Shown here: positions 1-5,246 of the stretch, piece by piece
Position numbering within the stretch: the stretch's first letter is position 1
Layout of the letters: each line of letters starts with the position of its first letter
From: an uncultured Gemmataceae bacterium
GTDB lineage: Bacteria > Planctomycetota > Planctomycetia > Gemmatales > Gemmataceae
DNA: 6,033 nt
Reading direction: 5' to 3'
NCBI GenBank assembly: GCA_937922175.1
Contig: CAKZUU010000054.1
Span: 1-6,033 of the forward strand
The notes under the pieces: generated by a model
The model's database searches: none
What the model saw: the letters and a program-made list of their open reading frames with translations, nothing else
Told to the model about the DNA's origin: nothing
Program-made: the position numbers and the translations under genes

Positions 1-483
1 CTCGAACCGATGACTCGCCGTTATCCGAACCACCCTTACGAGAAGGAAGTCGAAGCCTTTCGCCAGCGACGACAAGAAGCGGCAACGGTCCGTCGGCTCA
101 CGCAACGCCAACGCCTCGTCAGCCCAAAGAGCGAGGCCCAACGAATGTTCGAGTCGGGTCTGACCCACGCCCAGGCCGGTGACAACGCTGCCGCTCGACG
201 AATCTGGAGAGCAATCGTTGATGTGTTCTCGCTCGTCGAGTCAGAAACCATTTGGGTTCGTTTGGCTGAAAATGCTTTACGGGAGCTGCCCGAGACCGAT
301 TCCTCACCCGCCGACGCTCCAGAAATCCAAGCCGCATTCGAAAAGGCCCGCGGGTTCGCTCAGACCGGCGATTGGGAAAGAGCCGAAGCCATTTGGAAAG
401 GTCTCGAGATACTGTATCGACACCAGCCGAATGCCGACGCTTTGCTCAAGCGAATCGAACAAGAACGAAAGGCGAAACCCTGA
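1..483 (+). CDS. TPR-like repeat protein, C-terminal part (5' end probably outside the window)
   Basis: I do not recognise a named family. The first ATG is at 10, but the frame is open to base 1 (Leu-Glu-Pro precede it) and no Shine-Dalgarno is visible. The start reads like the inside of a protein, since RYPNHPYEKEV resembles the repeat-linker style of TPR proteins, so the true start is probably upstream of the window. Counting from the ATG, the 157 residues hold two similar helical units. One is at about 44-92 (AQAGD then RRIW) and the other at about 108-153 (AQTGD then EAIW), about 63 residues apart. Each shows the small-residue/Gly-Asp turn and the following Ala-x-x-Ile-Trp helix typical of TPR-like helix pairs. 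Residues 10-37 are very rich in Arg, Gln and Glu. Such modules usually mediate protein-protein contact; no catalytic motif is seen. The last visible domain does not allow a function to be assigned. Confidence 0.72.
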   Translation, partial: LEPMTRRYPNHPYEKEVEAFRQRRQEAATVRRLTQRQRLVSPKSEAQRMFESGLTHAQAGDNAAARRIWRAIVDVFSLVESETIWVRLAENALRELPETDSSPADAPEIQAAFEKARGFAQTGDWERAEAIWKGLEILYRHQPNADALLKRIEQERKAKP

Positions 484-632
484 ATCCCCCGGTGATTGCC
501 CGTTGCGACCCAATTATCGGCGAAGATCACCGAACCCGGATACGACCACTGCAAGCCGTTGCCTCAGCGCTTTGCGTTGTGCCCCCTTGGGTTTCGTTGT
601 GGGGCGAGGAAGCGGGGCAAACCGCGCATATC

Positions 633-648
633 TCCGACTTTTGTCGGA
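633..648 (+). terminator. Short perfect hairpin between genes, possible weak terminator
   Basis: TCCGAC (633-638) and GTCGGA (643-648) form a perfect 6-bp stem with a TTTT loop, followed by TTTGATAAA. ATC (630-632) and GAT (652-654) could extend the stem past a TTT bulge. It lies 150 bases after the stop at 483 and 88 bases before the next start. The following T run is only three long, so an intrinsic terminator is uncertain; it could be an mRNA structure or chance. Confidence 0.25.
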
Positions 649-736
649 TTTGATAAACTTGCACATTTTACCGAGCCGATGAATCTCTCGGACAACGGGA
701 GACGTCCGCCGAATCACTCTCTGCCCAAGACACTCC

Positions 737-2536
737 ATGACGGCACCGAATCTGCATCCGTCCGATCCGGGTGCAAACGACCGGCCCGAGAGAACGATAC
801 CAGCGACATCGACGCCGTCATCAACCTCGATCGCTGACAATCAACTCGAAATGCGACAAATCTTGTCGCTTCTCGAGGAAAAACAGCGGCAGGTCGAATC
901 GCTGCGACGACAACTTGCGGAAGAGCGGGAGGGTTTTCGTCGACAGGTAGAGGAAATCCAGGCACAATGGGAAGAAGTCGCTGCGGCACGGCAAGAGGCT
1001 CTCACCGAACGTGACCGGCTACGCGAATTCCGGATTCGGTTTTTGCATCGCCTCCGCCGGCATTGGAGGCAGGCTCGACGTCAAGCCGATACGCAACAAC
1101 ACGAATTGGAGCGGCAGCGCCGACTCCTCGACGAAGAGAGAGCCCGCTGGCAGCGGCAGTTCCACGAGACACAGCACGAGCGCGAGGCGTTCCTCGCCGA
1201 ACGGCAACGGTGGATCGAATCGTCTCGGCAGACCGAGGCGCAACTCACCCGACAGCTTGCAGACTTGGCCCGTCGCAATCAGGAATTCGAACAGCGTGAG
1301 GCGGCTCTTCGGAACTTGGAGCGACAGCTCGAAGCAGAGCGAGGCAAGTGGACGGCCCAGCTTGATAATTTGCGAATGGAGTCACGCGGTCTGGAGCAGC
1401 GGATTTCTGCTGCGCGACGATTGCTGGCGATCTGGAGCGAACCTTCGCCGCCAACGCCCGACAATGCGGCCTCTTCTGCGTCGCACGACTCGCTCCAAAC
1501 TCTTCTCGCCGAGGTCCCCCTGCCCTATCACGCCGATTTGCAGCAATATTATCAGCGCTGTCAGCAAGTGGTCATCGAGCAATGGGCAACTCTCGCCGAT
1601 CAGCGCCGGCATCTCGCGGAGCTATGGCAACGGCTGGCCAAGGCTCAGGAGGATTGGCAAGAGGAACAGCAGCTCGCCATCCTCGACATGGAGCGTCTTT
1701 GCAGTGCCCTTCGTGTCGAAGAGGAGCAATTGAAAGCCCGAGCGCGTGATCTGGAGATTCAAGCACATCAATGGCGCGCTCAGCATGAGGAATGGCAGCG
1801 TCAACGCCAACGGTGGGAGAACGAGCAAGCCCACTCTCAATGTCTCCAGATCGAAGCTCGTGCGGAGGCGGCCCGTCGCGAATTCGAATATCTTCGCCGA
1901 GCCAATCTTTTGGAGAAACGGGAAAAATCGCTCGCCGCTTTGTTTCGGCGTTGGCGAGATCGACGTCGGGAGGAGGTGATGCGGTGGCGACGGGCGATGG
2001 CTGAATGCGTCGCCGCCCGGGATGCATGGGATCAGGCGCGGGACGAATACATTCGCCGAATCGACTCGCTGAGGATCAGCCAGCAAGCGCTGGCCGAACA
2101 GGCGATCGCTCTGGAAGAGGTGAAGCAACAGTTGCGATGCGAGAGTGCCGATCCGTCGGTCTTCGATCGTCGCATTGAGAGGCATCGGCGACGGTGGGAA
2201 CAGGCAGGAAAGCAAGCAGCGCGTGCCCTCGAGCAGTATCGGCGGCAACTCGCGGAAGAAGATGCCGAACTCCGGCAAATCTTTCTCGAATTAGAAAAAC
2301 AGCAAGAGAGTCTGCTCCGTGCCGAGCGAGAGGTCAACCAGCGCCGAAGCGAGTTGGAGCAACAGCAACGGGAATGGCAGTGCCGCGAGCAGGAACTTGC
2401 TGCCGAACGCGTCCATTGGATAACTGAGCGCGACATTTTACGGCAGCAGATCGCCGACTTGCAGGCCGAGTTGCAACAACGGTTGACGGCATCCGAGGGG
2501 CCGACGGAAGATCGGTCATCCCGCGCGGCCGCCTGA
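737..2536 (+). CDS. Large Arg/Gln/Glu-rich coiled-coil protein of unknown function
   Basis: This 599-residue protein is almost wholly helical by composition. Residues 1-35 are Pro/Ser/Thr-rich and probably disordered. Three helical blocks follow at about 36-232, 266-466 and 477-585. They are separated by a Pro/Ser-rich hinge at 234-262 (begins SEPSPPTPDN) and a short break near 468-476. Lysine is nearly absent (9) while arginine is abundant (98). Eighteen tryptophans are largely in heptad register. There is no signal peptide, membrane segment, Walker motif or SMC-type head, so an SMC or chromosome-partition label would rest on coiled-coil similarity alone. The frame is closed by TGA at 680-682 and ATG 737 is the first available start. 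No Shine-Dalgarno precedes it, and the next in-frame ATG at 851 lacks one too. A scaffold or filament role, or a role in cell-envelope organisation, is only a guess. The stop is 4 bp from the convergent speA stop. Confidence 0.87.
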   Translation: MTAPNLHPSDPGANDRPERTIPATSTPSSTSIADNQLEMRQILSLLEEKQRQVESLRRQLAEEREGFRRQVEEIQAQWEEVAAARQEALTERDRLREFRIRFLHRLRRHWRQARRQADTQQHELERQRRLLDEERARWQRQFHETQHEREAFLAERQRWIESSRQTEAQLTRQLADLARRNQEFEQREAALRNLERQLEAERGKWTAQLDNLRMESRGLEQRISAARRLLAIWSEPSPPTPDNAASSASHDSLQTLLAEVPLPYHADLQQYYQRCQQVVIEQWATLADQRRHLAELWQRLAKAQEDWQEEQQLAILDMERLCSALRVEEEQLKARARDLEIQAHQWRAQHEEWQRQRQRWENEQAHSQCLQIEARAEAARREFEYLRRANLLEKREKSLAALFRRWRDRRREEVMRWRRAMAECVAARDAWDQARDEYIRRIDSLRISQQALAEQAIALEEVKQQLRCESADPSVFDRRIERHRRRWEQAGKQAARALEQYRRQLAEEDAELRQIFLELEKQQESLLRAEREVNQRRSELEQQQREWQCREQELAAERVHWITERDILRQQIADLQAELQQRLTASEGPTEDRSSRAAA

Positions 2537-2540
2537 CCAC

Positions 2541-4442
2541 TCAGACTTCCTCGAGATAGGTGTACCCCTCGAGGCCGCTCTCGTAAAAGCGCAAAAGTTG
2601 CCGCGATTCCTCTAACGAGATACGCCCGGCTTTGACGGCTCGTTCCACGTCCCGGCGCATCATCGCGCTGAGTTCCTCGCTCGAAAATTGGACGTACTGC
2701 AACACTTCGCGAACGGTGTCACCCCGGATGACGTGATCGACCGAATAATGTCCATCCTCGTCCAAACTCACGTGCACGGCGTTGGTGTCGCCGAACAAAT
2801 TGTGCAAATCGCCGAGGATTTCTTGGTAAGCGCCGAGCAAAAATGCTCCCAAATAGTATGGCTGGGTGTCCCACGCATGGAGTTGCAGCGTATTGCGGAC
2901 GTCACGCAGGTCGATGAATTGATCAACTTTTCCATCGGAATCGCAGGTGATGTCACCCAAGACTGCCCGCCGGTTGGGAGGTTCATTCAGCCGGTGGATC
3001 GGCATAATTGGGAACAATTGCTTGATCGCCCAACTATCGGGCATCGACTGAAAGACGGAAAAGTTGCAGAAATAAGTATCCGACAGCATCGCTTCCAGGC
3101 CGTTCAGCTCTTCCGGCACGTAGTCCATTTCGCGGACAATACGTTGGAGCTTGCGGCCGACCGCCCAGAACAGCCGCTCAGCCATCGCTCGGTACTCGAT
3201 CGTGAGATACCCCAGATTAAACATGTTCAGGGCGTCGTCAATCGCCTTCACCGCATCGTGAAAGCTCTCCAGACAATTCTTTTTCGACAGGTCTCGATGG
3301 ATGGCAAACAGGTCTTGAATCGGCTGTGGCGCGTCGTCGGGAAGCTGATCCGGTACTTCACAGCGATCAAAATTCGACGTGCCCAACACATCGAAGACCA
3401 GAACGCTGTGGTACGCAACGACGGCCCGACCGGACTCGGAGATGATCGTCGGGTGCGGGATACCAAGTTCGTCGCAGACGCTCTTGATACGGAAAACGAC
3501 GTCGTTGGCGTACTCCTGCAAGGTGTAATTGACCGACGATTCAAAATCCGTTTGCGAGCCGTCGTAGTCAATGCCCAAACCGCCCCCGACGTCGATGTAC
3601 TTCAAGCCCGCTCCAACTCGAACGAGTTCAGCATAGATGCGGGCTGCCTCGGTCAATGCCTCCTTGATCTTGCGGATATTCGTGATTTGACTGCCCAGGT
3701 GAAAATGGACCAGTTGCAAGCAGTCCGCCATGTCCCGCTGCTTGAGGAACTCCAACGCGTCGAGGACTTCCGTCAGTGTCAGCCCGAATTTGGACCGATA
3801 GCCGGCGGAGCTCCGCCATCGGCCGGCGCCTCGGGTCGCCAATTTGACTCGCACGCCGATGACGGGTCGAACGCGGAGGTCTTCGGCATTGCGGACGATC
3901 GACTCGAGTTCGGTGAATTTCTCGACCACGGGGATGATCTGTTTGCCGATCTTCCGCGCCAGAATCGTCATGCGGATGAATTCGTCGTCTTTGAAACCGT
4001 TGCAGATGATGGGAATATCTGTGCCATTGGTGATCGCGAGCACGGCCAGCAATTCGGGTTTGCTCCCCGCTTCCAGACCGAATTTGAAGGGTCGGCCGAA
4101 ATCCAGAATTTCTTCAACGACGTGCCGCTGCTGATTCACTTTGATGGGATACACACAGCGGTACTCGCCGGTGTACGAGAACTCGCTGATGGCAGCGCGG
4201 AACGCATCCGCGATTTCCCCGACGCGATGCCGCAATATGTCGGTAAAGCGAAGAAGGATCGGCAGCTGAATCCCACGAAGTTGCAATTGATCGACCAATT
4301 CTTTCAGATCAATCGCGCGATCCGTTCGTTTGTCGGGATGCACCGTGACGTGACCGAGCTCATTGATGCCGAAGTAGCCTTTGCCCCACCGGTGGATGCC
4401 ATAGGTCTCAAGGGCATCATGAATCTTCCACTGTTCTTCCAT
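2541..4442 (-). CDS. speA: Biosynthetic arginine decarboxylase (PLP-dependent)
   Basis: Converts L-arginine to agmatine and CO2, the first step of the arginine route to putrescine and other polyamines (EC 4.1.1.19). The 633 residues match the usual length of about 630-660. Visible in order: N-terminal YGIHRWGKGYFGIN (14-27); YPIKVNQQ with the Schiff-base lysine K101; the RWRSSAGYRSKFGL stretch (208-221); HFHLGSQ (246-252) stacking on PLP; the phosphate-binding glycine loop DVGGGLGIDYDG (284-295); SESGRA (335-340); a helical insertion at about 370-455; DITCDSDG (497-504) with the likely active-site cysteine C500 and substrate-binding acids; GAYQEILGDLHNLFGDT (537-553); and the typical C-terminal ending GLEGYTYLEE. 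This is the alanine-racemase-fold (fold III) family, not the acid-inducible AdiA type. All key residues are present, so it should be active. The ATG at 4442 fits the family N-terminus and has GAGGA 11 nt upstream. No agmatinase or agmatine deiminase gene is in the window, so the next step is encoded elsewhere. Confidence 0.98.
   Translation of the reverse strand: MEEQWKIHDALETYGIHRWGKGYFGINELGHVTVHPDKRTDRAIDLKELVDQLQLRGIQLPILLRFTDILRHRVGEIADAFRAAISEFSYTGEYRCVYPIKVNQQRHVVEEILDFGRPFKFGLEAGSKPELLAVLAITNGTDIPIICNGFKDDEFIRMTILARKIGKQIIPVVEKFTELESIVRNAEDLRVRPVIGVRVKLATRGAGRWRSSAGYRSKFGLTLTEVLDALEFLKQRDMADCLQLVHFHLGSQITNIRKIKEALTEAARIYAELVRVGAGLKYIDVGGGLGIDYDGSQTDFESSVNYTLQEYANDVVFRIKSVCDELGIPHPTIISESGRAVVAYHSVLVFDVLGTSNFDRCEVPDQLPDDAPQPIQDLFAIHRDLSKKNCLESFHDAVKAIDDALNMFNLGYLTIEYRAMAERLFWAVGRKLQRIVREMDYVPEELNGLEAMLSDTYFCNFSVFQSMPDSWAIKQLFPIMPIHRLNEPPNRRAVLGDITCDSDGKVDQFIDLRDVRNTLQLHAWDTQPYYLGAFLLGAYQEILGDLHNLFGDTNAVHVSLDEDGHYSVDHVIRGDTVREVLQYVQFSSEELSAMMRRDVERAVKAGRISLEESRQLLRFYESGLEGYTYLEEV
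2549..2574. terminator. Inverted repeat at the convergent gene junction, possible shared hairpin
   Basis: CCTCGAG (2549-2555) and CTCGAGG (2568-2574) form a perfect 7-bp stem around a 12-nt loop, inside the last codons of speA and 13 bases past the stop of the coiled-coil gene. Only 4 bp separate the two stop codons, so any terminator must lie inside one of the genes. There is no T tract on either side. Each arm encodes Leu-Glu in SpeA, so the repeat may be a by-product of codon choice. Confidence 0.22.
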
Positions 4443-4453
4443 CAGTCCGTGGG

Positions 4454-4458
4454 TCCTC
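4454..4458 (-). promoter_or_regulatory. Ribosome binding site of speA
   Basis: GAGGA on the - strand, 11 nt before the ATG at 4442. The spacing is slightly long but supports this start, which also matches the family N-terminus. Confidence 0.5.
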
Positions 4459-4505
4459 GCCTGTCGGGGAAACCGAGCATGGCCGCGCCGTCATCGGTTC
4501 ACAGG

Positions 4506-4532
4506 ATTATGTTGTATACACCACGCGGTCAA
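4506..4532 (-). promoter_or_regulatory. Candidate sigma-70 promoter for speA
   Basis: Reading the - strand, TTGACC (4532-4527) is followed after 15 nt by CATAAT (4511-4506). Each hexamer has one mismatch to TTGACA and TATAAT, but the 15-nt spacer is shorter than the preferred 16-18. Transcription would begin near 4499, giving a leader of about 57 nt that contains the GAGGA site. Confidence 0.4.
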
Positions 4533-4699
4533 GAAAAGCGCGATCATCTCGTTCGTTCAGAAAAGTGCGTGCGGAAATGGCGCGATGAGTGACAGGTTGA
4601 TCGACCCGCGGAATGCTTTAATCATTTTTGCCGGAGGCATCGTACTGTTTTCGAGGGGAAAGAGAGGTGGTCGGCGGATGCGACGAAATCATTTTGGCA

Positions 4700-4714
4700 T
4701 GGCACTAAGAATGC
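4700..4714 (+). promoter_or_regulatory. Candidate sigma-54 (RpoN) promoter element
   Basis: TGGCAC (4700-4705), five bases, then ATGC (4711-4714). The invariant GG and GC are separated by exactly 10 nt, and only one of the ten core bases differs from TGGCAC-N5-TTGC. It points toward the small-protein gene, whose start is 124 bases downstream. Enhancer sites and the rpoN gene cannot be seen here. Confidence 0.35.
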
Positions 4715-4773
4715 CGCCGTGAATCCCAAAATCTCCGCGATTTACCAATTCCCTCGACCTGTTCCAATTGGGC

Positions 4774-4803
4774 TTGTCAAGGTGGCGAAGAGGTCCGCAT
4801 AAT
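4774..4803 (+). promoter_or_regulatory. Candidate sigma-70 promoter of the small-protein gene
   Basis: TTGTCA (4774-4779), an 18-nt spacer, then CATAAT (4798-4803). Each box is one base from consensus. Transcription would begin near 4810 and give a leader of about 28 nt carrying the GGAGG at 4828. This position rules against the upstream in-frame ATG at 4802, which would lie inside the -10 box. Confidence 0.5.
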
Positions 4804-4809
4804 GTGCGG
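4795..4809. promoter_or_regulatory. Palindrome over the -10 box, possible operator
   Basis: CCGCA (4795-4799) and TGCGG (4805-4809) are inverted 5-bp arms around TAATG, overlapping the candidate -10 CATAAT. A repressor bound here would block the promoter. The arms are short, so chance is a real alternative. Confidence 0.25.
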
Positions 4810-4827
4810 TCGGTGGCCCCGGAGCAT

Positions 4828-4832
4828 GGAGG
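4828..4832 (+). promoter_or_regulatory. Strong Shine-Dalgarno of the small-protein gene
   Basis: GGAGG placed 5 nt before ATG 4838, the best ribosome binding site in the window. It decides the start over the in-frame ATGs at 4802 and 4826. Confidence 0.65.
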
Positions 4833-4837
4833 TTCCC

Positions 4838-5044
4838 ATGAACGGCATGCATCATGAACGTCGAGACGATCGTTTGGTGGACGAGAAGAATGCCCAACTC
4901 GTGGTCGGCGTGTTGGGTTTCTTGATTCGCTTGGCGGGTCCATATTCCAGCATTGGCGTCATTCTGCAACAAGCTCGCAGCGAGATTGTCAGTCTGCTGC
5001 GAAGTCAACATCAAAACATGTCGGAGTTGCGAGCCGCGGCGTGA
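4838..5044 (+). CDS. Small uncharacterised protein, 68 residues
   Basis: I do not recognise a family. The start at 4838 is chosen because GGAGG sits 5 nt upstream and a promoter-like pair ends at 4803; starting at 4802 would add 12 residues and begin within the -10 box. The protein has a charged start (HHERRDDRLVDEKN, 5-18). A hydrophobic stretch follows at about 20-43 (begins QLVVGVLGFLIRLAGP) with one Arg (R31) inside it and a Gly-Pro kink at 34-35. A polar helical tail rich in Gln, Ser and Arg ends in AAA. The stretch could be an amphipathic or weakly membrane-associated helix; the internal Arg argues against a classical transmembrane span. No cysteines and no signal-peptidase site are seen. 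Codon use looks like that of its neighbours. It lies 202 bp upstream of the comB-like gene on the same strand, so co-transcription is possible but not shown. Confidence 0.68.
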   Translation: MNGMHHERRDDRLVDEKNAQLVVGVLGFLIRLAGPYSSIGVILQQARSEIVSLLRSQHQNMSELRAAA

Positions 5045-5071
5045 CCTGGTCATGTCGGTCCAGAGCTGCGA

Positions 5072-5089
5072 ATCGGCGGGTGGCCCGAT
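5072..5089 (+). terminator. Weak hairpin after the small-protein gene
   Basis: ATCGG (5072-5076) and CCGAT (5085-5089) can pair around an 8-nt GC-rich loop, 28 bases after the stop at 5044. An alternative fold pairs CGGG (5077-5080) with CCCG (5084-5087). No T tract follows, so this is at best a weak or Rho-assisted terminator, or chance in GC-rich DNA. Confidence 0.18.
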
Positions 5090-5205
5090 CAACCCAGACG
5101 GCCCAAGGGATGGGGCTCGGCGAGTGGGCGAATTCCCTATTTGTGTCGTCGGAGAGTAAAGGCGAAGGGTGGGGCGAGGCATTCCCGAGTCGGGCATGAA
5201 CCGAA

Positions 5206-5211
5206 TATGAT
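5206..5211 (+). promoter_or_regulatory. Possible -10 box for the comB-like gene
   Basis: TATGAT (5206-5211) is one base from TATAAT and would place a start site about 29 nt before ATG 5247. The matching -35 is poor (TTCCCG at 5182-5187, 18-nt spacer). An 11-bp palindrome CCCGAGTCGGG (5184-5194) lies in the spacer and could be a binding site. Weak support overall. Confidence 0.22.
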
Positions 5212-5246
5212 GGCGAGGGGAGGACGTCCGAGACCGAGACGAAGAA

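Larger units (their letters stand above)
4443..4837. other. Divergent intergenic region between speA and the small-protein gene
   Basis: These 395 bp hold no credible gene. Frames that cross it are short, Arg/Pro/Ser-rich shadows. Next to speA it holds a ribosome binding site and a -35/-10-like pair on the - strand. The middle part (about 4540-4690) has AT-rich patches but no clear hairpin or motif. The right-hand part holds a sigma-54-like element and a sigma-70-like promoter on the + strand, then the ribosome binding site of the small gene. The two flanking genes may be controlled from here. Confidence 0.7.

Noticed and set aside
581..605. GCCCC/GGGGC inverted repeat in the gap before the coiled-coil gene.
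   Set aside because: It has only a 5-bp stem with a 15-nt loop and no T tract, as expected by chance in GC-rich DNA.
179..682. A 167-codon + frame overlapping the end of the TPR-like gene and running into the intergenic region.
   Set aside because: It overlaps a frame with clear repeat structure, its product has no consistent composition or motif, and it ends in noncoding sequence.
1622..2278. A 218-codon frame on the - strand inside the coiled-coil gene.
   Set aside because: It is a shadow of the Arg/Glu/Gln-rich coding strand, with Leu/Pro-rich composition produced by complementing Glu, Gln and Arg codons, and no initiation signal was sought or needed.
2688..4592. A 634-codon open frame on the + strand lying antisense to nearly all of speA.
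   Set aside because: Its codons align exactly on the SpeA codons of the other strand, so it stays open simply because speA avoids TTA, CTA and TCA, which are rare in GC-rich genes. The product shows no domain, and speA is certain.
4696..4715. GGCAT/ATGCC hairpin in the divergent region.
   Set aside because: The stem is only 5 bp with a 10-nt loop, and it overlaps the sigma-54-like element, which explains the same bases better.
4802..4837. An upstream in-frame ATG start for the small protein.
   Set aside because: It lies inside the candidate -10 box and has no ribosome binding site, whereas GGAGG is placed 5 nt before ATG 4838.
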